Shown: piece after piece, positions 37,192 through 49,100 of the stretch
How the letters are laid out: each line of letters begins with the position of its first letter
How positions within the stretch are numbered: the first letter of the stretch is position 1
Assembly: GCA_963556495.2 (NCBI GenBank)
Contig: OY747703.1
Span: 35,089,296-35,153,295, forward strand
Direction: 5' to 3'
Source: Valencia hispanica
Taxonomy: Eukaryota > Chordata > Actinopteri > Cyprinodontiformes > Valenciidae
Length of the DNA stretch: 64,000 nt
Made by a program: the position numbers and the translations under genes
The notes under the pieces: generated by a model
What the model was told of the DNA's origin: nothing
Database searches by the model: none
Seen by the model: the letters and a program-made list of their open reading frames with translations, nothing else

Positions 37192-37689
37192 GTTCAGGTA
37201 TCTAAAGAAAATAATTTTTAGCCCTTCTGCTCCACTTTCTCTCGGATACAGCAGTCTCTTTTAACTTTTATTGAAGAGAAAGAACATTGACAGAAGTTTC
37301 GCATACCATAAGCAAGAGAAAACCAAGAAAGGAGAAACTGTCTGGGAGTGGCTTTTACTCCTACATCTTTTTTTGTGTTATTCTTCGACCACTGTTTAAG
37401 GAAGTGATACTATTTATCTCAGTAGAACTGAGTTCAGTAGTGATGAGGAATGCTGCATTCCTGTGAAAATTATGTTGTTCACCTACTTTGAATTGATCAA
37501 ACTTAGAGCAATACAAAAAAAGACAAACCACCATTTGCACCCTCTCTAAAGTTAACTCCAGCCTGAGCAGCAGAAAAGACATGAGAAAACACACAAGAAC
37601 TACTAACTGCTCCCCTTGATGTTCTTCATTCTAAGTTATTGAAAAAGTTTTTTTATATTATTGGTTCCACCCTTTTGTCTTTCATCTAC
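37192..37689. other. upstream of ART-like copy 1
   Basis: Presumed promoter side of copy 1. It is unrelated to the sequence upstream of copy 2, so the two copies may be regulated differently. No motif can be named with confidence. Confidence 0.4.
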
Positions 37690-39270
37690 TCCTGTCTTAT
37701 TTCAGGGATTGTGCCAACTGCCTTTAAACATGCTATTGCTAGGCCCCTTTAAAAAAAATCTCCACTGGGACCCTTAGCTTTTAGCTAATTTTAGGCCTAT
37801 TTCGCATTTGCACTTCCTGTTCAAGGTTTTAGAAAAAAAATTTCCAGCTACAGCCATTTTTAGAAAACAACGTCATTTTTTTTACATCTTCAGTCTAGCT
37901 TCAGAAAGCAACTTAGCACAGAGTCTGCCTTACTAAAAGTAGGCTACCCAATAGAATTGCTGTCTGTTGACGGTATAGATTTTGTCTCGGTGCTGCTGGA
38001 CCTCACAGCTGCTTTTGATACAGTTGATCACTCTGTCCTTCTGTTTTGTTAACATTGCTAAATTGGTATCAGTGGCTCAGCATTTAAATGGTTTACATCC
38101 TGTTTGGCAGACATGTCCTTCTCAGTTATGGTTAAAAATATATCTTCCTCCAATACCTTAGTCTGTCTTGTGGAGCGCCACAGGCTTCTTTGGTCCCTTT
38201 TTCTTTACTTAATTTCCCTTTGGGATCAATAAAGTATTTTTGAATTTGAATTGAATTGAATTTCCCTTTATCTGCTGCCAGCAGTTCATGATCATTATCT
38301 CAGTTTCATCTTTCCTTTCAATGTTAAGCAGATGATCTTTAAATGTACTTGTCTTTAAAACCAGATGTTAGTGACATTCAGCACTTTCTCCCTGATGGTA
38401 TCTGTGCAGTGAAACAGTGGTTGAACCAAAATTTCTGAGAGAATTTTTGTGAGAGAATGAGAATGCCACTATTGATATTAATGCTCTGAATCTTTAGTTT
38501 AGTGACACAGTAACAAGTTTGAGGGTGATCTTCGATAAAGATTTTAAATTTAACAAACACGTTGATTCCATAGTCAAATTTAGCTTTTACCACCTATGTC
38601 TTCTAGCTAAAGTTAAGCTTTTTTTAAACCGTGCTGATCTTAAGAAGGCTATACACGCTTTTAGCAGCTCAACAATTGACTATTGTAATGCTCTTTATGT
38701 CGATGTCTCTTAGTTATCCCTCAACAGGCTTCAGCTGGTTGAGAATGCAGCTGCACTTCTTTATCTGACACGTCCAGATGCGAGCACATCACGCTCCTTC
38801 TGTCCTCCCGTCAATGGCAATCAATTTGTTTTAAAATAGATCCTAAACGTTTATTGTTAATTTCCCAAGCTCTAAATAGTTTGGCTCCACCTCACTGTAT
38901 ATTTCTGATTTATTGAGATTTTGTGTCCATGGGAAATCCCTGAGGTCATCGTTCCAGTTCTTGTTAAATGTTCAGAGAACTAAATATAAATATTAGGTCA
39001 CCAGGCGTTATCAGTCGTAGCACCCAGACCCTGGAACCAGCTTCCTCTGGATCTACACACAATTGTCGACCTGGCCATTTTTAAATCCAAGCTTAAGATC
39101 TTTTTATTCAGGAAGGCTTTTAATACTCAGTAGTAGAGTAACATTTCATTCCAGACTTCTTACTTGTATTTATTCTCATTGTCTGTTTTGTTTTTGTTTG
39201 TTCTTTATGGAACTTCCTAAATTACTTTGGCTGTCTGTCTGAGTGACTGTTTTATAAAGGGCTTTTTTAA
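37690..39270 (+). pseudogene. dead L2/CR1-like LINE reverse transcriptase
   Basis: In shifting frames it reads ANFRPISHLHFLFKVLEK, then LLDLTAAFDTVDHSVLL (reverse transcriptase block with the first catalytic Asp), GISGSAFKWFTSCLAD, SCGAPQASLVP, and later FNKHVDSIVKFSFYHLC, STIDYCNALY and LNRLQLVENAAA. Many stops and frameshifts break it. It separates the two ART-like genes. A 37-bp insertion of another LINE tail lies at 38222-38258. Confidence 0.85.
38222..38258 (+). mobile_element. 37-bp LINE tail insertion with 11-bp target duplication
   Basis: GGGATCAATAAAGTATTTTT plus ATTGA-type repeats is flanked by the direct repeat AATTTCCCTTT (38211-38221 and 38259-38269). Removing the insert and one repeat restores the host LINE reading FSLLNFPLSA. 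Confidence 0.75.
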
Positions 39271-39483
39271 ATCAATAAATTAATGCATAAACAAAAACAA
39301 GAGGATTTGGGGAAGTTGGTCAATATTTAGTAAATCAACACAATTTCACACTTAAACTAAAGAAAAATGAACAAAGGTGTAATCAAATACTAATACAATA
39401 AGGTGTACCTAAATGGGTTGATAATATTTCTTAGATTTGTTTGATTTCTGAATGTAGCACAGAATAACCGACATATTACACTA
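39271..39483. other. spacer between LINE and duplication unit 2
   Basis: AT-rich, nothing recognised. Confidence 0.4.
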
Positions 39484-40906
39484 TCGAATATTTATCTCAG
39501 TGTCTGATGGAATAATTAAAACTGATTTTATCTCAATGAGTCTTTTATTGATAAAAAAAAACAATTTTACACATTTAACATGGTTTACTCGACAGAAGAA
39601 GAAATAGAAAGGTAGAACAAGACATTTTTATTTCATTCAAGAACCAACGTATTACTTCAGAGTCCCCCATGTAGGCTGCCTGTAAACAGTGACCTAAATA
39701 CTCCTGGTTGTGATGTTCACAGCTTTATTATCATTCAGAATTTACAGACTAAAGTCCAACTCAGGATGACAGCCATGTGAAAAGTTTCATTTTAAGCTGA
39801 AAAGAGATAAATTACTTGCCGTCAATGAACTCGAAAAAACAGGTTCAGTGTCCTTGAGTTCACGTCTGGAATGGTAATTTCCTCTTTACTGTAACACGTC
39901 TCTTCCTCTTTTACTTCAACATCTTATTTATAGCCAGTTTTCCACTGAAGTAAGCACAGTGTGAACTTCTAGTCACCTTAATTAAAAATCACTATTTTGT
40001 TGGGGTTTTTCGTCACAGGAATAACCCCCTGCTGTATGACAAAGGTCATTCATAAGCATTTTTTTAATCTTACATCAAGGAACCCCGTTGTTCAGTTTTT
40101 TCCTGTTACACATTTCCTGACATCTCACTAAGGACATACAAAGTCAAAAAAGGCATGTGATATATAAACCTTTTTTTAAAAAAAACAACAAACAAACAAA
40201 AAAAACCTACATAAAGTTCACATGTGAATCTGATGAACAAGGGAAAATTTAATGTTAAATCTTTATCTGTGAGATATTTTTGACACATGTAAAACAAATG
40301 TTATGCTCATGAAAACTGTGATTTTGGTGAATTTTGAAGGTATGATATGTAAAGCACACATGAATCCCCTGGGATTACATGTGATGCCCATGTAAAAGCC
40401 AAGCATTAGGGGTAAAATTTGTAATCCCAGCACACTCACAATAGTCTACTCCGACACCAATCTGCAGATTTGTAGGTATCTTGGAGTTCAGTGCCTTGAC
40501 CATAGACACTAAAACATGATAGGAGAAGCTGGAGTTGAACCCACAACCTGCCAATATGCAAACATGTGGGAAAACATTTACCACGTGACAACAAAAAGCA
40601 CATGAAACATTCTATGTCCAAATTTGTAATATGTGAAAAACATGCACTTCACGTGTGGGAAAATCTGTTTTACATGTAGAACTTATATCATGTAGTAAAA
40701 AAAATCAACATGTTACAATATAAACTATAGAAAATTTTTTTTTTAATCTGTAAGGGGGCTATTGACCTAATATTATAAACATGTCCATGAAGAAGTGTTT
40801 CGTTAGACAACAGTTTTCTACTAACTGTTGTAACTAAACCAATCTTTCAAAAGCAGAGCTTTGTTTTTTGTTCCAGGAATTTCTGGGTCCGTCGTTGTTT
40901 CCTCTT
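39484..40906 (-). other. 3' UTR side of ART-like copy 2
   Basis: The part to about 40150 resembles the 3' region of copy 1. From 40150 to 40900 I see only AT-rich sequence with no shared frame. Confidence 0.45.
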
Positions 40907-42359
40907 TTAAAGACACATGGAAAATATGGTTAATGCCAAAAGAAGAGGAAGGAACAAATGGGTGGGGATGTCTGCTGTTGACCTGTAGGGAAAAAAGAAA
41001 AGGGGGGATTTAGGGATTCTGTTCATTACCAGTCATTTTAAATACACAAAAAAAATCCACTTTCTATGAAATTAGAAAAATAGATTTTACAGCAGACATA
41101 GCAGCACTGGCTTTTCTCTCACTTGTTTTCAAGTCAGGACTAAACACATTTTTGAAGAATGAGCAGCATTTGATGCAACAGCCAACTAAGGTGTGGTTGG
41201 ATCCTGTAATCCTCTTTTGTCTGTCTTTACATCTTTATTTATTTTAATGGCAGACTGTAATAAAAGCTCTTAGTTGTGCATTGCACTTAAAGTATGGACT
41301 GGTTCTAATTTTTACTGTAACATATGACTGAGGTACCCAAAAAAATGTTTTTATATTGAACACATTTGTAATGCTCTGTGATAAAAACATTAAATTAGAA
41401 AATCTGAGGTTTTCAAATAGTTTTAATCTAAATATTTGTGAAAAATTATGAGCTTGAGACAAAATGTTGAAAATTTATTGAGATATGTCTTACCTTGAAA
41501 ACATAACACAGTTGTGGTTGCTTTGCAGAGAAGGATTGATCAAAACAACTTCTGTGTACTCGTCATCCCCACCTGTGGTCTTTTTGTCTACTCTCTCCAC
41601 AGTGAAGACTTCAGCTGGAGATATAAGTATTTTACCAAGCCCTTTCACACAAAGTTGGTCACCCAGGTTGACGTAGAAGCAAGTTTTTATTTTAAGAATG
41701 ATTACGTCAAACAAATCTTCAGAGTTTAAGTCTGATTCGACCACAGTGAAACTTGCAAACCTCACTTTTGAGTTTGCTTCTGGTATTTTTTTGTGGTTAT
41801 CCTGGATTAAATATACTTGTCTGCATGCCTTTGGTTTCAGCAACATCATGGAATCCATCAGCAGGAAATGAAGGGCCTTGAAATGGAAGTCCTTTTCATA
41901 AATGGTAACATTCACCATCATTGTCTCCACCTCATTGTTCAACTGCTTTATAAACTCATCATCCCCATATTGGTAGATGGAAAGGGCAGCGGTGTGGTCT
42001 TCATTTCCTCCAGGGATCTGTGAGGTGCAGTTATTACTTGTTTTCCGGTCGTTCCATGATTTCCAAGCTTTCTGCAGTTTCTCACTTTTGTTAAGCTCTT
42101 GTTTCAACAGAGCAGGAGTAAACTTCTCCATGGCTTCCTTACGACATCCATTATACAGGTCATCAATAACAGCGGAGGATGCATCCACCAGTTTTGCATT
42201 ACTCAGGGTAACCTTTAAAATCAACGATCCCAGGGTGAAAAACTTTTACAGACATGACTGGTTTTAATTAGTTCTTTAAAGAGAAAAATAACTACTTACT
42301 TGGGTGTAGAAAAAAGAAAAAATGAATGAAACCAGAAGCAGTTTTCCCCAGCTAAACAT
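40907..42359 (-). CDS. ecto-ADP-ribosyltransferase-like protein, copy 2, GPI-anchor signal
   Basis: Exons on the - strand are 42359-42300 (MFSWGKLLLVSFIFSFFYTQ), 42212-41494 and 40982-40907 (RSTADIPTHLFLPLLLALTI..., GPI-type hydrophobic tail). The three exon lengths (60, 719, 76) equal those of copy 1 and give 284 aa. The domain differs from copy 1 at four residues (Leu to Ser in KAWKSWND, Ser to Asn, and Asp-Glu to Gly-Gly in the TTGGDDEY loop). The same absence of the R-S-E catalytic set applies. Intron 2 is only 511 bp and lacks the Tc1 relic of copy 1. A C-to-T change at 42389 turns the possible 5' UTR acceptor AG of copy 1 into AA, so the 5' end may be spliced differently. Intact frames argue that both copies are expressed genes. 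Confidence 0.85.
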
Positions 42360-42772
42360 TTTTGAGAGTCTTGTTCTTCTTCAAACCGTTGTAACAGAAA
42401 GAAAAATCTCTTTACTCAGTCCAGAATACACACACGATCTGGGTTGTTGCTCAACTGCTGGGTTCTGACGAGCTACAAATCATCCTAAATCTGATCTATT
42501 TCCTTTAGGCTACAGCTAACAGTACAAAGAGACATACCCCAAACAAGTAAAAGGAAAATTTAAGGCTATTTCATAAGACCCCCTCCATGAACCTCAAACT
42601 GCCATGGAGTGATTGCTTTCTGCAGAGCTGTGGGAATACTTATCCACTGATGCAACTCCCTAGTTTTTCCTGTGGAAGGAAACCCAAGTACCACGGGGAA
42701 AACTGCTGTTCAGTTAATGGTTAGTGGGAGAATTTCTGCAACTTTACCTAAATACTCTGATAAACTCAATAT

Positions 42773-42881
<109 letters not shown>

Positions 42882-43539
42882 CTGACGATTAAATACAGCA
42901 GAATTTTGAATGGGAAGGAACAGCAGGACACAAAGTCACAACATGTTCTACTGTAAAAATGTCCAACACTTTAACACAAACAGATGGGAATTACAGGGTT
43001 GGCAACACCCTGATATGAGATCTAATCTGTGCCAAAGGTTTCTTGGGCCAAAACAAGAATATACATCTCCAAATGTTTCTTCAAAGTTTGGATAGCAACA
43101 GTTATGTACCATCGATATCATTTTTGTCTGTAGTTTTTTAATAGTGAGTTTTGTTGTATCTCCCTAACATCCTGTTCACTGTGCATGAGGGAAAAATAAG
43201 CTTCGGGCCTCATCCAGTCTCATTTGAAACGGTGCCAGCTGTTTTTTAAAATTATTATTGTTCTGCAAAATGGGCAAATCTGGGTAAGTATCAAGTTGCA
43301 ACAATTTCCTGACAATGAAAATCTGCCAAAATTAGTTCAAATTATTTTAATAAAATCTTATTTTGTCTGTCATATTTTAACGAATGACTCAGAGAAAATA
43401 AATGTCACAACTACAATTAAAGTATGAGACTATGTCTCTACAGTGTAAAACACATTTTTAAGGCACTTTAAAAGTCATTTGTATGTGTATAAACAGCAAC
43501 TATGCTAATAACACCATATTAATTTAATAGTTTTTATTA
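42882..43539. other. intergenic, nothing recognised
   Basis: No gene or named repeat is seen. Confidence 0.45.
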
Positions 43540-44435
43540 CAGTTTTTCTGAATTGCTAAAACACAAAACTCCATTCTCTAAACTATGTTCTCAGTAGCCT
43601 AAACTAATTTTTCAAATCAAAGACTATTTTGGCCAAACCTTAAACACTGCTCAGGTACTTACAGTAGACACCATTGGCAAAACCCATCTACTCTTTGTCT
43701 CAAAACCTTAAACACATTCTCCGTCACTACAGACATTTCACATTTCTATTGTAAACTGTAAACACTGGCAGCAAAATGCGAATAGCACTAAAATAGAACT
43801 GTTATCGTTTAGACACAGCAACTCAAAATTCAACACATGTATCTGGTGATGTGATCAGACCAACCAGGCAGGATAAAAGTCAGTTCAAAGTTCACAGGTG
43901 GCACATGTTCATCTACAATGGATAGACACAGAGGGGCAGAGGAGGAAGTGTCTGTGTGAGAGGTGGTTGATGAGGAGGAAGGAGACGAGGACGACCAAGA
44001 GCAGTTACTGATGAAATTCAGCCAGATATCTTACACTAATGTGAATCTGTGAATTATAGTAATGTGGTTTTTATTTATTTATTTATTTATTTATTGTCTA
44101 CATTCAGCACTCCATATCTCCCTAGTCACAATATTTCTTTTGTTGAATACTCTTAAAGTATTTCCTGGTAACCACATGCCCAGGATGCTGCGTCTATTTG
44201 ATGTGGTGTCCAACAAATGTTCTGTGGTGAATCCATTTTGCTTCCTGTATGTATGATGTGAACACAGTGTTTGGTTTTGAACACATGATGATGGTTGGTT
44301 TCGAGGTGATAGTTTGATTTTGACGGAACAGCTGGGTTTTGGTGAATGTTGTTAGGATTTTTTGGATTTGTGTTAAAAGTTTTGAGAAAATGGGTGGAGG
44401 TTTCAAGAAATGTGTTTTAGCAGTTAAGAAAAACT
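43540..44435 (+). mobile_element. IS630/Tc-mariner-related element, decayed
   Basis: The ends are inverted: AGTTTTTCTGAATTGCTAAA (43541-43560) and, on the other strand at the right, AGTTTTTCTTAACTGCTAAA. Just inside the left third, MDRHRGAEEEVSV followed by a frameshifted Gly/Arg/Glu-rich segment (43918-44030) looks like the start of a transposase. The rest of the gene is deleted. A right-end fragment of the same family is at 48793-48965. Confidence 0.6.
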
Positions 44436-44855
44436 AATCCAGATGTATATTTTTTATTTCCCACATTTTTGGCTGAAAAGGCCCAGATAATGTATTTGAT
44501 CCATTTTTAGTTTATGTTATTTTCACCTTTTCCAATTCATGCTTAGGCTAATTTTACAATTGTTTAAATCTAGCTCAACCATTAGCCTATACAGTTATTT
44601 TAGTTTAGTGTAGTTTTTATTTTGAAAACCCTTACCGGAAACGCATTAGTGGATGATACCATAAATAATGTGCAGGAGGGGTGGAAAAGTGGGTAAACAT
44701 AGTTATGGTTTCTTTGAACCGACAAATACAATACAATTTGTTTTACCCTTTGCTACTTTTAAAACATTTATTGACGGTGTAAGAGATATTAATGTTTAAT
44801 CTATTTCTTTAAACTTGAATTTTATATCTTTTTAGAAAATCCTTTTCCGGTTTCT
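44436..44855. other. intergenic before primpol
   Basis: AT-rich, nothing recognised. Confidence 0.4.
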
Positions 44856-44955
44856 GAAGCGCCAAAACAGAAACATTGATGTTTACATCGAGTCGTAAAC
44901 AGAAGCAGAAGGAGGTTCCGAAATAACTAGTGGATATTTTTCGATAAATACAGCG
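44856..44955 (+). other. candidate 5' non-coding exon of primpol
   Basis: A locally GC-richer stretch ends in ACAGCG followed by GTAATG, a good donor. The coding exon begins after a clean acceptor at 46121-46125 (TTTGCAG). The left edge is a guess. Confidence 0.35.
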
Positions 44956-45139
44956 GTAATGTAACTCTCCTAGCAACAAGGAACATAGTCTGTGAACTAG
45001 TTAACAACAACTGCACTTGCTGAGAGGAAAGTTTTTATTTAAGATGTAGTTTACTTTTCCAACCTAAAATCTAAACTAAAATACAGGTTTTGTTCTGCTA
45101 ACATTTTGTTTGATTTAGACTTAACTAAGAACAAATGAG

Positions 45140-45265
45140 AGCCACCCTTTGCTAAAATCACAGCTCCAAGTCTTTTGCTGTGTTTCCATCATCTTTCAAC
45201 ATTTAGAAGCTGAAATCTTTGCCCATTCTTCTTGGCAAAACAGTTCAAGCTCAGTCAGTTTTGCG
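45140..45265 (-). mobile_element. Tc1 fragment
   Basis: AATCTTTGCCCATTCTTCTT and GTTCAAGCTCAGTCAG belong to the C-terminal transposase region of the common Tc1 family, on the - strand. Confidence 0.6.
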
Positions 45266-45803
45266 ACATATTCTCAAACAGATGTAGAAAATAGATTTAG
45301 GAACTGCTAAAACACACATTTGTTATTATATTTGTAATAAAAACATTAGCCAAAGTTTTTAAGAGCAGTTGTGGAGATTGAGTCAGAACCCTGACTTAGT
45401 CTGAAGGCTTCTAGTTTCTAACAGGCTATCTTCTAAAAATGTTCTCTCCTCCATCCTTTCTATCAGCTCTGACCATTATTTACTTTTTTGAAGGGTTAAA
45501 TTGCATCATCAGTTCATTGTTTAGTTTAAAAAAGATTTTTGGCTGCATGTAGTTTATTGTGATAAATGAATAGTTAATTAAAAATCATTTAATGTAAAGC
45601 CCTGTGGTGCTTCCCATGTGAGTGGCTCTTGATGCCTTTTCTGATCAACTGGATTTATAATGAGATTATATTACTCACAGATAGACTATTCACTAATTAA
45701 TTGACTTTTGAAGAGAACAGTATGAACTGGGTTTTATTGTATGAAACTGAAAGTAAAAGGGACTGAATATAAATGGGTGCTGCACTCTCTGGTTTTTTGT
45801 GAA

Positions 45804-45823
45804 CCCCCCCCCCCCCCCCCCCC
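45804..45823. repeat. 20-bp poly(C) run
   Basis: A homopolymer of 20 C. Length is likely to be uncertain in the assembly. Confidence 0.9.
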
Positions 45824-46165
45824 AAAAAACCCCATTTATTTTCCTTCTCCTTCAGAAATATCCACTCCATATAAATTTCTACTTGTTATCATTTAAAAAA
45901 AAATGTAACGAGTGAAATTCTTGTCTTAAAAAGTAAAAGTTGGAACATCTCTCTTTGAAGAAAAAAAACTACATTTTAGCATTTAAAATTTAACAAGATC
46001 GCTCACCAGAGCCTTTAATTTGTATCATTACTAGCACCTAGCAATTCCTGCTTAGGTGATTTTTAATTTTTCAGAATTATTCTGTTAAAACAGAAAATTG
46101 TGCTAAAACTCCTCTTTCTTTGCAGACTAATTGAATCCCATGTATGTGACTAACAGGAGCTAAGG

Positions 46166-49100
46166 ATGAGCAGGTGGGGAGACCGGCTGAAGAAAGTGGA
46201 GCAGCTCGCCCAGTCGTTCCAGCAGAACCCCCTGACGACGCCCTACAAACCTCGACTGTGGCCGTGCCAGCCCTCCTCTGTCTGGAAACTCTTCCCTCGA
46301 CAAAGCCTAGCCATCAGCTTTGCTCAGAGCTGCAAAGAGGTACCTCTTTAACATCTAGTTTACTCTCTGTGTGAAGCAAAAACAGCTGATGTGTGTCATT
46401 CTGTTATTTACAGGCTGTACATGTTTTTGCACTTGAAAAGGAAAAGGCTCCACTGGGTCAGAGGATCTTTCTGGTCACAAGTTACAGCGAGCTGTGGCAT
46501 TATTACAGGTAAGAAATGCTATTGTTTTGCAATAGAGTTGCTGTCATTTTGGCTCTTTTAATTATTACCTAAAGTCCTAATGACTTTTAATACCTCTACA
46601 TTTTCAAGAGTTTACCCTCAATCCTTGATGCACTGTTATGAGGTGATTCCAGAAGGGGCAGTGTGTAAGCTTTACTTTGACTTGGAGTTTCACAAAGCCT
46701 CAAACAAAGGATCTGATGGGAAGTCTATGGTTTCCTTGCTTATAGAGGTTAGTAACATTTTTATTCTCTTCTTCACAATCAAACATCTCAGACTCGTAAA
46801 CATTTATATGATGTTGCAACAGGACCTTGAAAAACTCATCCATGCATTTATCTTTAGTCGGATTGATTACTGCAACAGCGTTCTCACAGGTCTGCCTAAA
46901 AAGTCAATTAGAGAGCTGCAGCTGATTCAGAACGCTGCTGCTTGTGTCCTCATTAGAACCAGGAAAGTAGAGCACATCACCCTAGTTCTAAAGTCCTTAC
47001 ACTGGCTCCCTGTAGCTGGTTTTGCCCGACAGGAGAGCCACCTAATTTAGTCTTCTGCTGCTTTAGCCCCTCTGGTTAAAGGTTTGAAATATTGCATGTT
47101 CAGAGAAGAGTGGCTATTTGAGCTTCTTTTCTCTTTCTATCACGTGGAACCAGTCTCCTTATTCACCTCTGATATCAACACAGCATTTTCGTCCACACCG
47201 CTGGCCCTCACAGAATATTTTGTGTTTCAGACCTTTCTCTTTAAACTCAGCAAATAAACAAGCAGCTGATTATGTGTTATCATGTGATCAGATAAATTGT
47301 ATTTTTTCCGCTTTCTGATGCTCACTTTGAACTTCAGCAAGTCAGCTTCATTAGCACTCAGTTGCTGCCTTGTGATTGGCTGTTTGTGGGAACAAGCACA
47401 TGAACAGGGGTACCTAATAAAGTGGGCTCTGGGTGTATTATATTAACATTTCCTTTGTTGTTGTGTGTTGACAGTTTGTCTGTGATAAACTGATGGAAGT
47501 TTATGGGATTGAATGCTCTCTGAAAAATGTCCTGAACCTGGACTCCAGCACGGAGGAGAAGTTCAGTCGACATCTTATCTTCATGATACAAAACGCAGCT
47601 TTTAAAGACAACATCCATGTTGGTATGCTCTGCCTCACGTGGAAACCATGAAATGTTTTTTTTCCCTCCTTTGATTATATTCTGATATTCCTTTTTTAAT
47701 CTTTTAGGTAGATTTATCCATGCTATTCTTCAGCCCATCATCACCAAACTCAGAAGCGACAGCTGTCTTTCCAAAGGGGACATTTCACAGTCAGACAACA
47801 GACAGTCAGTTTTCTCTTTAGGACTTGTCAAAGTAAATATCTTTCTATTTATCAGCACTTTTTCTAATGCTTCTGGTTATTGTTCTCTCTTCAGCACACA
47901 TGTTGATTCTGAGATGGCTCAGAGTCCAGATATGAAGAGACAAAAACAAGAAGTGACAGACCTCAGCTTCCTGCTGGTGAAAAACAAAAACAATCATAAC
48001 GATCTTTTTGTTGATCTGGGTGAGCTGAACTGGAGTGTTTTGTTTCAAAAATAAAGTTAAATTAACAAATCAACAGTGATTGTATTTTGAAATGTTATAT
48101 TATTTGTAATAAAAAACAAAAAAAAACAGGTTTTTAGGATTATGTGGGAAAGAACAAAACAGATGAAGATAAATTGTCTAATAAACACCAAAAATTAATA
48201 AAGCAAAAATTTGGATTAGAAATAAGTAATTCAACTGAAGGAGAAGGATAGCTTTTAGTTTTAAAAACATCAATGCTTTTTGTGACCCTCAGGTCTTCAA
48301 GGCAAGGTGATTTTATTTGTATTGCACATTTTCAGCAACAAGGTATATAGTAACTTCACTAATTGGCTCTGACCTGGGGGAAGACAGCGAAGTGTTTTTG
48401 ACATGCTTACATAAATTACCAAAAACATCCTCTTGTTTGGGTCTAATTTATTTTATTGGTCTCAATACAAGTTACACTGATAGCTTTTACATAAATGCTG
48501 GGTTGGTATTCATTCAAAGGTAAAACCTTTGTGCCATGGTGTGGCAAGCAGTAAAAACCGTGCGCTCACCTGCCACCCGTGCATTTGGGCACGCCCAAAT
48601 CATCTGTGGACATCAAAGTGGCTTACACCATTAGAAGGAAAATAGAAATGTTCTTGTTGGGCAGGAGCCAAAATAAAAAAATCCAGCATCACCGTAAATT
48701 TTGTTTTTTACATTAGGTATTGACAGGAAACCTTTCCCAGAAGACCTGGAGGGTTTGCAGGGTGAAAACAGATGATGGCCATTGAAAGTTGTTTGTTTAG
48801 TTTCGAAAACATGATGACTAATTTTGAGATGAGAGTTTGATTTTGACAGAAAAGTCTGGGATTTTGGTGAATGTAGCTAAGAGTTTTGAGAATTTGTGTT
48901 TAAGATTTTGAGAAAATGGGTTTAGGTTTCAAGAAATGTGTTTTAGCAATTCAGGAAAAAAGAGAGTGACTGGGGGGAATTTATTTCAGTGGAGTCTTGG
49001 TAAATAATTGTTATACCTTATGCAATTTACACAACACAGGTGTGTACACCAAGAACAGGAATTTTCGGCTGTACAAGTCCTCAAAGGCAGGGAAGAACTC

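Larger units (their letters stand above)
39484..42441. repeat. tandem duplication unit 2 (ART-like gene)
   Basis: Partner of 34018-37191. The two exon 2 sequences differ at about 5 of 719 positions by direct reading, whereas the third exons differ at about 29 of 76. Confidence 0.8.

Noticed and set aside
46580..47050. 156-aa + strand ORF joining primpol exon 3 to a LINE.
   Set aside because: Exon 3 has a proper donor at 46748; the rest is intronic LINE sequence.
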